From assembly GCF_009827455.1 (NCBI RefSeq), contig NZ_WTYZ01000001.1, positions 1,497,001-1,561,000 of the forward strand: a stretch of DNA of 64,000 nt. Direction: 5' to 3'. The stretch is from Pontixanthobacter aestiaquae (lineage in GTDB: Bacteria > Pseudomonadota > Alphaproteobacteria > Sphingomonadales > Sphingomonadaceae). A program made the translations under genes and the position numbers. Positions 34,820 through 44,052 of this stretch are shown here, in pieces. Position 1 is the first letter of the stretch. Each line of letters begins with the position of its first letter. The notes below the pieces were generated by a model, which did not search any database, was not told where the DNA came from, and saw only the letters and a program-made list of their open reading frames with translations.

Positions 34820-35821
34820 ATGGCTCTTGGTGATTGGTCCCGTCGGACTCTTCGGATTGTAACAACGCTGTGGGCAGCGGCTCTGCTGGCTCTCACGCCA
34901 CAAGCGGCAATTGCGCAGGATGAAGCAGCGGAAGCGCCTGCTGCGGTCGAGGCTGCGGCTGAAGCGCCTGCTGCTGCAACGCCGGGCTACACTCCGCTCG
35001 GTCCTGAGTGGATTAAGGGTCAGCCGGTTGATGGCGGAATCGATTTCCAGCCGCAATATACCGACGACGGCCAGTTCGCGTACAAGATGCACACATATTT
35101 GTTGATGCCGGTTATCACCGCGATCAGCCTGTTCGTGCTGGGCCTGCTTCTGTGGGTTGTTGTTCGCTATCGCCGCAAGGCCAACCCGGAGCCCTCGAAA
35201 ACGACGCACAACACGTTCATCGAAGTGGTGTGGACGCTGGTACCTGTGCTGATTCTGGTGGGGATTGCGATCCCATCAATCACTCTGCTGGCGCGCCAGT
35301 ACGAAACCCCGCCCGAGGATGCCGTCACTGTCAAAGCAACCGGTTATCAGTGGTATTGGGGGTACACCTATCCCGATAATGGCGGCTTCGAGATCATTTC
35401 GAATATGCTGCCTGAAGAAGAGGCAATCGCGCGCGGTGAACCTGCACAGCTTGCAGTGGATAACCGCATGGTTCTTCCCGCCAATACGCCGATCCGTTTG
35501 CAAACAACCGCGGCGGACGTGATCCACGCATTCGCAGTCCCATCGCTGTGGTTCAAGATGGACGCCGTACCGGGCCGCTTGAACGAGCGCCTGCTGACGA
35601 TCAACGAGCCTGGCATCTATTACGGCCAGTGTTCAGAGCTGTGCGGTGCCCGTCACGGCTACATGCCGATCACCGTCGAAGCGCTTCCGCGCGAGCAGTT
35701 CGATGCATGGGTTCTTTCGCAGGGCGGCACCGTTGGCGGTGCTGAAGAAGCTGCGGTAGAAGCGCCGGCTGAAGAAGCATCCACCGAGGAAGCTCCTGCA
35801 GAATCAGCACCGGCTGAATAA
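34820..35821 (+). CDS. ctaC: Cytochrome c oxidase subunit II
   Basis: Subunit II carries the dinuclear CuA centre that takes electrons from cytochrome c. The 333-residue protein has a signal peptide (TLWAAALLALTPQAAIAQ), two membrane segments (about 95-120 and 133-155), the aromatic strip GYQWYWGYTYPDNGGF, and the CuA ligands in VIHAFAVPSLWFKMDAVPGR and YGQCSELCGARHGYMPI. Both ends carry Ala/Glu-rich low-complexity tails (EAPAAVEAAAEAP and the last ~25 residues), unusual for the family core. It is the first gene of the oxidase cluster. Confidence 0.97.
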   Translation: MALGDWSRRTLRIVTTLWAAALLALTPQAAIAQDEAAEAPAAVEAAAEAPAAATPGYTPLGPEWIKGQPVDGGIDFQPQYTDDGQFAYKMHTYLLMPVITAISLFVLGLLLWVVVRYRRKANPEPSKTTHNTFIEVVWTLVPVLILVGIAIPSITLLARQYETPPEDAVTVKATGYQWYWGYTYPDNGGFEIISNMLPEEEAIARGEPAQLAVDNRMVLPANTPIRLQTTAADVIHAFAVPSLWFKMDAVPGRLNERLLTINEPGIYYGQCSELCGARHGYMPITVEALPREQFDAWVLSQGGTVGGAEEAAVEAPAEEASTEEAPAESAPAE

Positions 35822-35870
35822 GCCCGATACCGAATATAACGCCTACTTAATTCAAGGTTAGAGAAACGCC

Positions 35871-37586
35871 ATGGCAACAACCGCTGAAACATTCCCGGTC
35901 CCAGATGATCACAGCGCTGATCACGGGCATGATGCAGATCACAAGCCCGGCTTCTTTGCGCGTTGGTTCATGTCGACCAACCACAAGGATATCGGTACGC
36001 TGTACCTTATCTTCGCGATTCTGGCCGGTATTATCGGCGGCGCGATTTCGGGCATCATGCGGATGGAACTGGCAGCCCCGGGTATCCAATATCTTGGCTG
36101 GTGGGTGAACTTCATGGGCGGCGAGGCGTCGTTCGATGCCAATCTGCACATGTGGAACGTTCTGATCACCGCGCACGGTCTGATCATGGTCTTCTTCATG
36201 GTCATGCCAGCAATGATTGGCGGTTTCGGTAACTGGTTCGTGCCGCTGATGATCGGTGCACCGGATATGGCGTTTCCGCGGATGAACAACATCTCGTTCT
36301 GGTTGACCGTTGCCGGTTTCGCCAGCCTGATGTTCTCGATGTTTGTGCCCGGTAGCGCGGCTGGTTTGGGTGCGGGTACCGGCTGGACAGTCTATGCGCC
36401 GCTTTCGACAACCTACGCCAATGGGCCAGCGGTCGACTTCGCGATCTTCTCGCTCCACCTAGCCGGTGCGGGTTCGATCCTTGGTGCGACCAACTTCATC
36501 ACCACCATTTTCAACATGCGTGCGCCGGGTATGACCCTGCACAAGATGCCTTTGTTCGTATGGTCGGTTCTGGTTACAGCATTCCTGCTGCTTCTTGCGC
36601 TTCCTGTGCTTGCTGCGGCGATTACCATGCTGCTGACAGACCGTAACTTCGACACGACCTTCTTCGATGGTTCGCGCGGTGGTGATCCGGTCCTGTACCA
36701 GCACTTGTTCTGGTTCTTCGGCCACCCCGAAGTGTATATCATGATCTTGCCGGGCTTCGGTATGGTCAGCCAGATTGTGGCGACTTTCAGCCGCAAGCCA
36801 GTTTTTGGCTATCTCGGCATGGCTTATGCGATGGTGGCAATCGGCGTTGTCGGTTTCATCGTGTGGGCGCACCACATGTACACCGTCGGCCTGGACGTTA
36901 ACACCAAGATGTACTTCACCGCAGCGACTATGGTCATCGCGGTTCCAACCGGCGTGAAAATCTTTAGTTGGATCGCAACCATGTGGGGCGGTTCGCTGGA
37001 ATTCAAATCGCCGCTGGTATGGTCACTAGGTTTCATCTTCCTGTTCACAGTGGGTGGTGTAACCGGCGTTGTGCTGGCCAATGGCGGTATCGACGACAAC
37101 CTTCACGACACATATTACGTAGTGGCACACTTCCACTATGTGCTGTCGATGGGCGCGGTGTTCTCGCTGTTCGCTGGCTTCTATTACTGGTTCCCGAAAA
37201 TGAGCGGCCGGATGCACAGCGAGTTTCTATCGCACCTGCACTTCTGGACGTTCTTCGTGGGCGTTAATGTAATCTTCTTCCCGCAGCACTTCCTGGGTAT
37301 CCAGGGCATGCCGCGCCGGTATCCGGATTACACCGCTGCTTATGAATATTGGAACCAGATCTCCTCGATGGGCTATATGATTATGGCCGGCTCGATGCTG
37401 ATCTTCTTCGTCAACCTCGCTTATGCGTTTCTTGCCGGTAAGAAGGCTGCGGATAACCCGTGGGGCGAAGGCGCAACGACGCTGGAGTGGACATTGTCGT
37501 CACCTCCGCCGTTCCACCAGTTCGAAACTTTGCCGGTAATCGACGATAATGCAGATTATCACGATCACCGTCCGGTGAGCGCGTAA
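35871..37586 (+). CDS. ctaD: Cytochrome c oxidase subunit I (aa3 type)
   Basis: The catalytic subunit, 571 residues with 12 membrane helices, which reduces O2 to water at haem a3-CuB and pumps protons. [20 protein letters not shown] has the haem a ligand His, [19 protein letters not shown] the CuB His, the cross-linked Tyr and the K/D-channel Glu of A-type enzymes, [12 protein letters not shown] the two further CuB histidines, and [19 protein letters not shown] the haem a3 and haem a ligands. This places it in the A1 class. The N-terminus is short and His/Asp-rich. It lies 49 bases after ctaC. Confidence 0.98.
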   Translation: MATTAETFPVPDDHSADHGHDADHKPGFFARWFMSTNHKDIGTLYLIFAILAGIIGGAISGIMRMELAAPGIQYLGWWVNFMGGEASFDANLHMWNVLITAHGLIMVFFMVMPAMIGGFGNWFVPLMIGAPDMAFPRMNNISFWLTVAGFASLMFSMFVPGSAAGLGAGTGWTVYAPLSTTYANGPAVDFAIFSLHLAGAGSILGATNFITTIFNMRAPGMTLHKMPLFVWSVLVTAFLLLLALPVLAAAITMLLTDRNFDTTFFDGSRGGDPVLYQHLFWFFGHPEVYIMILPGFGMVSQIVATFSRKPVFGYLGMAYAMVAIGVVGFIVWAHHMYTVGLDVNTKMYFTAATMVIAVPTGVKIFSWIATMWGGSLEFKSPLVWSLGFIFLFTVGGVTGVVLANGGIDDNLHDTYYVVAHFHYVLSMGAVFSLFAGFYYWFPKMSGRMHSEFLSHLHFWTFFVGVNVIFFPQHFLGIQGMPRRYPDYTAAYEYWNQISSMGYMIMAGSMLIFFVNLAYAFLAGKKAADNPWGEGATTLEWTLSSPPPFHQFETLPVIDDNADYHDHRPVSA

Positions 37587-37641
37587 GCACTCGCCACGCT
37601 GCCGGGGCCATTCCCAAGCGGCAAACGCATGAACATGGGGA

Positions 37642-37672
37642 GGGGCGCATCGGGAACGGTGCGCCCCCCTTT
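37642..37672 (+). terminator. Hairpin with short T-run after ctaD
   Basis: ggggcgca / tgcgcccc forms a perfect 8-base stem with a 10-base loop, followed by cccttta. It lies 55 bases after the ctaD stop and before ctaB. The T-run is weak, so it may reduce rather than end transcription into the assembly genes. Confidence 0.5.
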
Positions 37673-37710
37673 ATAGGAGCCAGTCTCTCGAGACCGCACA
37701 CGATATAGAA

Positions 37711-38649
37711 ATGTCATCCGGACCAACCCCTCAGGCCGCCGAAGCGCAGCACATTATGCCGACCGATTGGCGTGATTTCTTCGCGCTGACCAAGCCGGGC
37801 GTGATGCGGCTGGTGATCTTCACTGGTCTATGCGGCCTGCTGGCTGCACCTGGAAGCATTCACCCGATCATCGGATTTACCGCTGTGCTGTGCATTGCGA
37901 TGGGAGCAGGCGGTTCCGCCGCGCTGAACCAGTGGTGGGAAGCTGATATCGATGCGGGGATGAAGCGCACTGCCGCCCGTCCGCTGCCAGCGGGCCGGAT
38001 GAACCGCGATGATGCACGCAATTTCGGCATATTCCTGTCCGCTGCTTCGGTCGGAATTATGGGTATCGCGGTAGGTTGGCTGGCTGCCGGTATTCTGGCG
38101 CTGGCGATTGTCTATTACTCGGTTGCCTACACGATCTGGCTCAAGCCCAATACGCCTCAGAATATCGTGATCGGCGGCGGTGCGGGAGCATTCCCGCCGA
38201 TGATCGGCTGGATTGCGGTTACCGGCGATATCACTGCTATGCCTGTGCTGTTATTCGCGATCATCTTCTTCTGGACGCCGCCACACTTCTGGGCGCTCGC
38301 GCTGTTTGTGAAGAGCGACTACGCCAAAGCCGGCATCCCGATGATGCCAGTCGTGAAGGGCGAGGCCGCCACGCGTAAGCAGATTTTTGCATACAGCATT
38401 CTTTTGGTGCCGATAGCCGCGAGCCCGTGGTTTATCGGTGGGACGACGGCAGTTTACGGCGTTGCGGCGTTGGCTTTGACGCTGGGTTTCCTCGCATTGT
38501 CAGTGCCGGTAACATTCCGCACAATTACCGAAGGTGATACGCTCAAGCCTGAAAAGCGCCTGTTCGCATATAGCATCATCTACCTTTTCGTATTGTTCGG
38601 CGCATTGGTGCTGGACCGCGTCGCATTCTATCAAGGATGGATATCATGA
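37711..38649 (+). CDS. ctaB: Protoheme IX farnesyltransferase (haem O synthase)
   Basis: CtaB/CyoE attaches a farnesyl tail to haem B, giving haem O, the precursor of haem A for the oxidase. The 312-residue membrane protein of the UbiA superfamily has the first Asp-rich motif in [20 protein letters not shown] and the second in [20 protein letters not shown], both with the Mg-prenyl-binding residues intact. It begins within the oxidase cluster and its stop overlaps the next small gene (ATGA). Confidence 0.97.
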   Translation: MSSGPTPQAAEAQHIMPTDWRDFFALTKPGVMRLVIFTGLCGLLAAPGSIHPIIGFTAVLCIAMGAGGSAALNQWWEADIDAGMKRTAARPLPAGRMNRDDARNFGIFLSAASVGIMGIAVGWLAAGILALAIVYYSVAYTIWLKPNTPQNIVIGGGAGAFPPMIGWIAVTGDITAMPVLLFAIIFFWTPPHFWALALFVKSDYAKAGIPMMPVVKGEAATRKQIFAYSILLVPIAASPWFIGGTTAVYGVAALALTLGFLALSVPVTFRTITEGDTLKPEKRLFAYSIIYLFVLFGALVLDRVAFYQGWIS

Positions 38650-38771
38650 CCCCTGACGAGCAAACGGAAATCGAACGTCGGCGCAAAAGCCGCAATCTGG
38701 CGGTTGGCGCAACACTGCTGTTTTTCGTTGTGTTGTTCTACGCCATCACGATTGTCCGTATGGGTGACTGA
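38646..38771 (+). CDS. 41-residue single-span membrane protein (CoxF-like) in the oxidase cluster
   Basis: A small gene overlapping the ctaB stop by four bases and ending two bases before ctaG. The product has a charged N-terminus ([16 protein letters not shown]) and one membrane helix ([20 protein letters not shown]). Tiny single-span proteins in this position between ctaB and ctaG are typical of alphaproteobacterial oxidase clusters, where they are called CoxF or cytochrome oxidase assembly small protein. It is too short for many gene callers. Coding status is supported by tight overlaps and the basic-then-hydrophobic layout. Confidence 0.87.
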   Translation: MTPDEQTEIERRRKSRNLAVGATLLFFVVLFYAITIVRMGD

Positions 38772-38773
38772 CG

Positions 38774-39370
38774 ATGACCAGCGCGACTCTTGAACAACAA
38801 AATTTGAAAACCGGCCTGCTGGCTTTTGCTGGCGCATTGGCGATGTTGGGCCTCGGCTATGCGGCCGTGCCGCTTTACGATTTGTTCTGCCGTGTTACGG
38901 GCTTTGGCGGGACCACGCAGGTGGCCACCGAAGCCGAAGCTGCCGAAGCCGAGCGCCTTGCCGCTGCTGCGGCAGGCAAAACGATTTCAATCCGTTTCGA
39001 TGGATCTATTGCGCGCGATGTTCCGTGGACTTTCAAGCCCGAGAAACCGACGCAGACGGTCAAGATCGGCCAGCGCGACCTTGCATTCTACACCGCGCGA
39101 AATGACAGTAACGTACCGATAACCGGGGCGGCGACTTTCAATGTCGAGCCAGAGCAGACCGGCATCTATTTCCACAAGATCCAGTGCTTCTGTTTCACCG
39201 AGCAAACCCTGCAACCGGGCGAAGAAGTCCGCATGCCAGTGCTGTTCTATGTCGATCCTGCGATCTTGCAGGACGAGAACGCCAAGGATGTCGAGCAGAT
39301 TACTTTGAGTTACACCTTCCACAAAGCGTATGATCCAACAGAGGATTCAACGGAAAAACCAGCGTCCTGA
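38774..39370 (+). CDS. ctaG: Cytochrome c oxidase assembly protein CtaG (Cox11)
   Basis: Cox11 delivers copper to the CuB site of subunit I. The 198-residue protein has an N-terminal anchor (LLAFAGALAMLGLGYAAVPLYDLFC), shortened here to its core AFAGALAMLGLGYAAVPLY, the family's FCRVTGFGG, and the copper-binding CFCF pair in KIQCFCFTEQTLQPGEEVRM. MPVLFYVDPAIL and ITLSYTFHKA complete the immunoglobulin-like domain. It follows the 41-residue gene by two bases. Confidence 0.96.
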   Translation: MTSATLEQQNLKTGLLAFAGALAMLGLGYAAVPLYDLFCRVTGFGGTTQVATEAEAAEAERLAAAAAGKTISIRFDGSIARDVPWTFKPEKPTQTVKIGQRDLAFYTARNDSNVPITGAATFNVEPEQTGIYFHKIQCFCFTEQTLQPGEEVRMPVLFYVDPAILQDENAKDVEQITLSYTFHKAYDPTEDSTEKPAS

Positions 39371-39462
39371 GGCTGGACCTTGGGCGCGTGTGCGCTTAAG
39401 GCACTGTCCAGAACGAACGCCCTAAACCAAGACGGACTTGTTCCGACAAGAAGAGACTATTC

Positions 39463-40329
39463 ATGGCTGGCACAAAGAACCACGATTACCACATTCTGGA
39501 ACCCGATATCTGGCCGTTCATTGGCTCGCTTTCGGCGCTGACGTTCACGACCGGAATGGTCTTCCTGATGAACGATATGGCCAATGCGCATCTTGTGCTG
39601 GGCCTTGGTATCGCCGGTCTGATCGCTACGTTCTTCAGCTGGTTTGCCAATATCGTGCGTGAAGCAGAAGGCGGCGACCATACGCCGGTTGTCCAGCTGC
39701 ACATGCGCTACGGCATGATCCTGTTTATCGCCTCGGAAGTGATGTTCTTCGTCGGCTGGTTCTGGAGCTGGTTCGACTTTTCGCTGTTCCCTCAGCCAAT
39801 TGAAATCATCGATGGTGCAACGATTAGCCTGTTCGGTGACCCCGGCGCTGCGGCCATCACGCAGTTCCCGCACAAGGGCATCGAAGTTCTGAATGCGTTC
39901 GAGCTGCCGCTGCTGAACACGCTGATCCTGCTGTGTTCGGGCACCACGGTCACATGGGCACACCACTCGCTGATCCACGGCGACCGCGAGGGCCTTAAGA
40001 AGGGCCTGTGGGCGACAATTCTGCTCGGCCTCGTGTTTACTGCGGTGCAGATTTACGAGTATGATCACGCGCCATTCGCCTTTGGCGGCAATCCGTATAG
40101 CTCAGCCTTCTACATGGCGACTGGTTTCCACGGCTTCCACGTTCTGGTCGGCACGATCTTCCTGATCGTCTGCCTGTTCCGGACGTATAAGGGCCACTTC
40201 ACTCCGCGCCAGCACTTCGGCTTCGAAGCGGCTGCGTGGTACTGGCACTTCGTTGACGTCGTGTGGCTGTTCCTGTTCGTCGCAATCTATGTCTGGGGCG
40301 GTTGGGGTGCTCCCGTCTACGCTGGATGA
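39463..40329 (+). CDS. ctaE: Cytochrome c oxidase subunit III
   Basis: Subunit III stabilises the oxidase and feeds protons and O2 to subunit I. The 288-residue protein opens KNHDYHILEPDIWPFIGSLS and has the seven-helix layout, with RYGMILFIASEVMFFVGWFW carrying the conserved Glu, TVTWAHHSLIHGDREG and the final SFYMATGFHGFHVLVGTIFL and WHFVDVVWLFLFVAIYVWGG. Its stop overlaps the start of the DUF983 gene (ATGA), and a terminator-like hairpin lies just inside that gene. Confidence 0.97.
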   Translation: MAGTKNHDYHILEPDIWPFIGSLSALTFTTGMVFLMNDMANAHLVLGLGIAGLIATFFSWFANIVREAEGGDHTPVVQLHMRYGMILFIASEVMFFVGWFWSWFDFSLFPQPIEIIDGATISLFGDPGAAAITQFPHKGIEVLNAFELPLLNTLILLCSGTTVTWAHHSLIHGDREGLKKGLWATILLGLVFTAVQIYEYDHAPFAFGGNPYSSAFYMATGFHGFHVLVGTIFLIVCLFRTYKGHFTPRQHFGFEAAAWYWHFVDVVWLFLFVAIYVWGGWGAPVYAG

Positions 40330-40709
40330 CCACTGACAAACACCAAACGAAAGGGCAGCCCGGTATCGCCGCGGCTGCCCTTTTCGGTTTGTGTCCCAAA
40401 TGCGCAGAGCGAACCCTGTTTGACGGGATCGCGACCTTTGCGCCCAAATGCACATCCTGCGAACTCGACTATTCGAAATTCAACGTGGGCGACGGGCCTG
40501 CCGGGTTTCTCACGCTCATAATTGGCGCGCTGATTGTCGGACTGGCGCTGTGGCTGGAAGTCAGCGTCACGCCGCCATTTTGGATCCATGCGATGTTGTG
40601 GGTTCCCCTGACCGTTGCGGCGGTATTCTTTGGACTGCGCGCTGCGAAAGCCGCTTTGCTGTACGCCGAATACAACAATGATGCCGGCGAGGCAGGCCTC
40701 AAGAAATGA
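40326..40709 (+). CDS. DUF983 family membrane protein
   Basis: A 127-residue DUF983 protein with a cytoplasmic-like N-terminus bearing two Cys pairs (GLCPKCAERTLF and KCTSCELDYS), a probable zinc ribbon, and two membrane helices (LTLIIGALIVGLALWLEV and MLWVPLTVAAVFFGL). The family sits beside cytochrome oxidase genes in alphaproteobacteria and is presumed to help assembly, though the mechanism is not known. The start at 40326 overlaps the ctaE stop. A hairpin at 40350-40384 lies over codons 9-20. Confidence 0.92.
   Translation: MTTDKHQTKGQPGIAAAALFGLCPKCAERTLFDGIATFAPKCTSCELDYSKFNVGDGPAGFLTLIIGALIVGLALWLEVSVTPPFWIHAMLWVPLTVAAVFFGLRAAKAALLYAEYNNDAGEAGLKK
40350..40384 (+). terminator. Terminator-like hairpin inside the first codons of the DUF983 gene
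   Basis: aaagggcagcc (40350-40360) pairs with ggctgcccttt (40373-40383), giving an 11-base stem; an inner cgg/ccg pair extends it, and tttt follows. It lies 21 bases after the ctaE stop, where a terminator for the oxidase structural genes would be expected, but within the coding sequence of the next gene. It may partly stop transcription into the DUF983-SURF1 pair unless that region is being translated. Confidence 0.55.
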
Positions 40710-41287
40710 AACCGCGTTCGATTCCGATTGTGCCGACCATCATCGTAGGCATTGCGATTGCGATCATGATTGCACTCGGTTTTTGGCAGATGAGCCGGGC
40801 GGATGAGAAAGACGCGATGGTTGAAAGCTTTCTCGCCGTGCGTGAGCAGCAAACAGTCGTTCCATTCCCGCGCAAAGCAGAAGACGTGGACGCAGCACTG
40901 TACCGCCGCAGCGAGGTCGAGTGCACGCAGGTTCTATCGACCCGAAGCACCGCCGCGCGTGATCCAAACGGTACCAGCGGTCTGGCGCAAGTGGCCTTGT
41001 GCAATCTGGCCGGCGGCGGTCAGGCCGAGATCATGCTTGGTTGGACCGCGCGCCCATTTGACAGTCTGTGGGAAGGCGGTGTGGTCACCGGCTACGTCGC
41101 ACCATCGAAAGAGGGCCCGAGGCTCGTCGCATCGCCGCCAACCTTTGGCCTGCAACAACTTGCGCCGCCCGATCCGCGCGATTTGCCTAACAACCATATG
41201 GCCTATGCGGGCCAGTGGTTCTTCTTCGCCCTGACAGCATTGATAATGTACATATTCGTGCTTCGCGGCCGCACGAAAGATAGCTGA
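40706..41287 (+). CDS. SURF1 family cytochrome oxidase assembly protein
   Basis: A 193-residue SURF1-like protein, which helps to put haem A into subunit I. The N-terminal helix is followed by GFWQMSRADEKDAM, the family's GxWQxxRxxxK signature, and the C-terminal helix by NNHMAYAGQWFFFALTALIM. It is shorter than most SURF1 proteins; the outer loop between is reduced. It overlaps the DUF983 gene by four bases and ends the oxidase cluster. Confidence 0.93.
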   Translation: MKPRSIPIVPTIIVGIAIAIMIALGFWQMSRADEKDAMVESFLAVREQQTVVPFPRKAEDVDAALYRRSEVECTQVLSTRSTAARDPNGTSGLAQVALCNLAGGGQAEIMLGWTARPFDSLWEGGVVTGYVAPSKEGPRLVASPPTFGLQQLAPPDPRDLPNNHMAYAGQWFFFALTALIMYIFVLRGRTKDS

Positions 41288-41352
41288 AGTCTGCGCGGGA
41301 ATAGAGCGGCTTACTTGCTCCCTATCGCGGGCACGGCTAACCGCCATTGACC

Positions 41353-42765
41353 ATGCACTATATCTCCACTCGCGGTAGCGCTCCGTCGCTTGATTTCGAA
41401 GGTGTCACCCTTGCAGGCCTCGCCAGCGATGGCGGGCTCTACGTGCCGCAGGAATGGCCGCGCTTTACCGAGGCGGAAATCGCCGGGCTAGCCGGGCTGC
41501 CCTACGCCGAGCTGGCCGCGAAGATCATGAGCCCCTTCGTTGGCAATTCGCTGACACCGGACGAACTGCACGAATTGTGCGCAACTGCCTATGGCCGGTT
41601 TGCCCACGCAGCGGTTACTCCGCTGAAGCAGTTCGACGAGCAACAATGGCTGCTCGAGCTGTTCCACGGTCCGACGCTGGCCTTCAAGGATGTTGCGCTG
41701 CAAATGCTCGGGCTGCTGTTCGAGACATTCCTGTCGCGCAGCGATGCGCATCTGACCATTGTCGGCGCGACCAGCGGTGATACCGGATCTGCGGCAATCG
41801 ATGCAGTAGCGGGCCGGGACAAGATCGACATCTTTATGCTGCATCCCAAGGGGCGGGTTAGCGATGTCCAGCGCCGCCAGATGACAACGGTGCTTGCGCC
41901 CAACGTTCACAATATCGCGATCGACGGCAGCTTCGATGATGCGCAGGCATCGGTGAAGCGGATGTTCAACGATAGCGATATGGCGTCTTCAAAAGGTGGG
42001 CGCTTCCGGATCGGCGCGGTGAACTCGATCAATTGGGCACGGCTGATGGCGCAAGTGGTCTATTACTTTGCCGCAGCGCTCCAGCTTGGTGCTCCGCAGC
42101 GTAAAGTCGCATTCTCGGTACCGACAGGAAATTTTGGCGATGTGTTTGCAGGTTATGTCGCCGCGCAAATGGGATTACCGATCGAGCGCCTTATCGTCGC
42201 GACCAACGTCAACGATATCCTCCATCGGGCCTTGGCCGATGGTGATTATTCAGCCGGAACGGTTACTCCCACCGCTGCGCCGTCGATGGACATTCAGGTC
42301 AGTTCCAACTTCGAACGGCTGTTGTTCGATTGTGGCGGGCGCGATGGCAGGGCGATGGCAGAACAAATGCGGAGTTTTGAGGCCGACAAAGCGATGCAAC
42401 TGACCAACGCGCAGCGCACTGGTGCCGCTGGTCTGTTCACAAGTGCCCGTGCCGATGCCGATGATATGGCCATGGCAATGCGCTGGGCGAATGATGCCGC
42501 TGGCGAAATAATCGATCCGCACACTGCGATTGGCTTGTTCGCGGCACGGCAATCGGATGTTTCGGCCGATATTCCCGTTGTAACGCTCGCCACCGCGCAT
42601 CCGGCGAAATTCGTCGATGCGGTCGAGCGTGCGACCGGGACACGGCCAAGTCTGCCGACAAGAGTCGGCGATCTGTTCGCGCGCGAAGAACGGTATGACG
42701 AGCTAGCTGGCGATTATGAGTCGATTGCTAGCTATGTCGCCGAGCGCGCCACGGAGTCGCGCTGA
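41353..42765 (+). CDS. thrC: Threonine synthase
   Basis: ThrC converts O-phosphohomoserine to threonine with pyridoxal phosphate. The ATG at 41353 gives 470 residues; an in-frame TTG two codons earlier is less likely. HYISTRGSAPSLDFEGVTLA and GGLYVPQEWPRF form the family N-terminus. The PLP lysine is in GPTLAFKDVALQMLG, and VGATSGDTGSAAIDAVAGRD and FSVPTGNFGDVFAGYVAAQM are cofactor-binding segments. It is the fungal/proteobacterial long form. The stop shares one base with the next start (TGATG). Confidence 0.97.
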   Translation: MHYISTRGSAPSLDFEGVTLAGLASDGGLYVPQEWPRFTEAEIAGLAGLPYAELAAKIMSPFVGNSLTPDELHELCATAYGRFAHAAVTPLKQFDEQQWLLELFHGPTLAFKDVALQMLGLLFETFLSRSDAHLTIVGATSGDTGSAAIDAVAGRDKIDIFMLHPKGRVSDVQRRQMTTVLAPNVHNIAIDGSFDDAQASVKRMFNDSDMASSKGGRFRIGAVNSINWARLMAQVVYYFAAALQLGAPQRKVAFSVPTGNFGDVFAGYVAAQMGLPIERLIVATNVNDILHRALADGDYSAGTVTPTAAPSMDIQVSSNFERLLFDCGGRDGRAMAEQMRSFEADKAMQLTNAQRTGAAGLFTSARADADDMAMAMRWANDAAGEIIDPHTAIGLFAARQSDVSADIPVVTLATAHPAKFVDAVERATGTRPSLPTRVGDLFAREERYDELAGDYESIASYVAERATESR

Positions 42766-43667
42766 TGGCGCGGCTGCGCGAAGAGCCGCAGATACTCGCC
42801 GGATCGTCATGGGACGATTACGGGCTGGTCGATAGCGGCAACGGTCGCAAGCTGGAGCGTTACGGCGATTACCGGTTCATTCGCCCAGAACCTCAGGCGA
42901 TGTGGCAGCCGCGCCTTGGGACATGGGATGCCCATGGGGAGTTCGTGCCAGGGTCTGACGAAGATGGCGGCGGCCGGTGGCAATATGACAAGCCGGTTCC
43001 GCAAGCCGGATGGCCGCTCAAATGGCGTGATGCTGCGTTCACTGCAAAATGTACCCCTTTCCGGCATCTGGGATTCTTCCCTGACATGGCACCGGTATGG
43101 GATTGGATGCTGGAGCAGCTTAACGGCAAGACCGACGCCGAGATGCTCAACCTGTTCGGGTATACCGGTGTCGGTTCGTTGGCATTGTCGCAAGCTGGGC
43201 GAGTCACGCATGTCGATGCGTCGAAGAAATCGGTGGCCCAAGCGCGCGAGAACGCCGAACTCGCCGGCATGGACAATCGCCCGATCCGCTGGTTGGTTGA
43301 TGACGCAGCCAAATACACCGCGCGCGAGGTTCGGCGCGGTCGCCGCTATGACGGAATTATCCTCGATCCTCCCAAATTCGGTCGCGGCCCGAAGGCCGAG
43401 ACATGGCGGATTGAAGAGGGGCTGGCTGATCTGGTTTCCGACTGCCGCGATCTGCTGGACGAGAACAGCAAGTTTCTGTTCCTCACCGTCTATGCCGTGC
43501 GCATGTCGAGCCTGTCGCTCGCAGGACTGCTGGCGGAAATGTTCGCTGATTTACCTGGAATCATAGAGCATGGCGATCTGGCCGTTCGCGAAGAGGATGT
43601 CGGCGGTGAGGCCAATGGACGCTTGCTCCCCACCGCAATCTTCGCACGCTGGTCCAATCCAAGCTAA
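42765..43667 (+). CDS. Class I SAM-dependent methyltransferase, RlmI/RlmK-like
   Basis: A 300-residue methyltransferase. MLNLFGYTGVGSLALSQAG is the SAM-binding motif I, HVDASKKSVAQARENAELA motif II, and GIILDPPKFGRGPKAETWRI carries the DPPK-type motif IV typical of rRNA 5-methylcytosine enzymes such as RlmI. An N-terminal PUA domain, present in RlmI, is missing; the first ~90 residues (GLVDSGNGRKLERYGDYRFI) match the short alphaproteobacterial form. Target probably 23S rRNA, inferred. It is coupled to thrC by a one-base overlap. Confidence 0.9.
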   Translation: MARLREEPQILAGSSWDDYGLVDSGNGRKLERYGDYRFIRPEPQAMWQPRLGTWDAHGEFVPGSDEDGGGRWQYDKPVPQAGWPLKWRDAAFTAKCTPFRHLGFFPDMAPVWDWMLEQLNGKTDAEMLNLFGYTGVGSLALSQAGRVTHVDASKKSVAQARENAELAGMDNRPIRWLVDDAAKYTAREVRRGRRYDGIILDPPKFGRGPKAETWRIEEGLADLVSDCRDLLDENSKFLFLTVYAVRMSSLSLAGLLAEMFADLPGIIEHGDLAVREEDVGGEANGRLLPTAIFARWSNPS

Positions 43668-43675
43668 GGAACCTT

Positions 43676-44047
43676 ATGGCCGATTCGCTGATCCTGGAAG
43701 TTGCTGATCTTGAGCACGATGTCCTGACGGGCATTTACTCCGAGGAGACCGGCAAACCGCAGCCGCTTCGCATTACGATCCAGGCGGAGATGAAGATCGC
43801 GGATCGCTATGATCCCGACACTCCGCTGGAAGCCAGCAAAAACTATATGGACCTCAAATTCGCGGCGACCGATGCGTTACCCGACGGTGTCCATTTCAAA
43901 CTGATCGAGTCGCTCGCGGACCATATTTGCGAGACTTTGCTGGTGCAGGATAGCCGGATCAAAGCGGTGACGGTCAAAATCGTGAAGCTCGCAATTGCCG
44001 AGGGTAACGAGAAGATCGGTATCACCATGACGCGTGAGCGGCGCTGA
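43676..44047 (+). CDS. folB: Dihydroneopterin aldolase
   Basis: FolB acts in folate synthesis, splitting dihydroneopterin to 6-hydroxymethyl-dihydropterin. The 123-residue protein has LEHDVLTGIYSEETGKPQPL (first strand), NYMDLKFAATDAL in place of the usual YxxxxxxI segment, and LIESLADHICETLLVQDSRI with the catalytic Glu and the family's helix. The order folB then moa genes links two pterin routes, folate and molybdopterin. It starts 8 bases after the methyltransferase. Confidence 0.88.
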   Translation: MADSLILEVADLEHDVLTGIYSEETGKPQPLRITIQAEMKIADRYDPDTPLEASKNYMDLKFAATDALPDGVHFKLIESLADHICETLLVQDSRIKAVTVKIVKLAIAEGNEKIGITMTRERR

Positions 44048-44052
44048 CCGCC

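Noticed and set aside
34637..35209. Long N-terminal extension of pyrE
   Set aside because: The frame runs into the divergent promoter and over ctaC; OPRT family similarity begins at the ATG at 34636.
35847..36458. Minus-strand frame of 203 codons opposite ctaD
   Set aside because: Antisense to subunit I; composition reflects reversed membrane-helix codons only.
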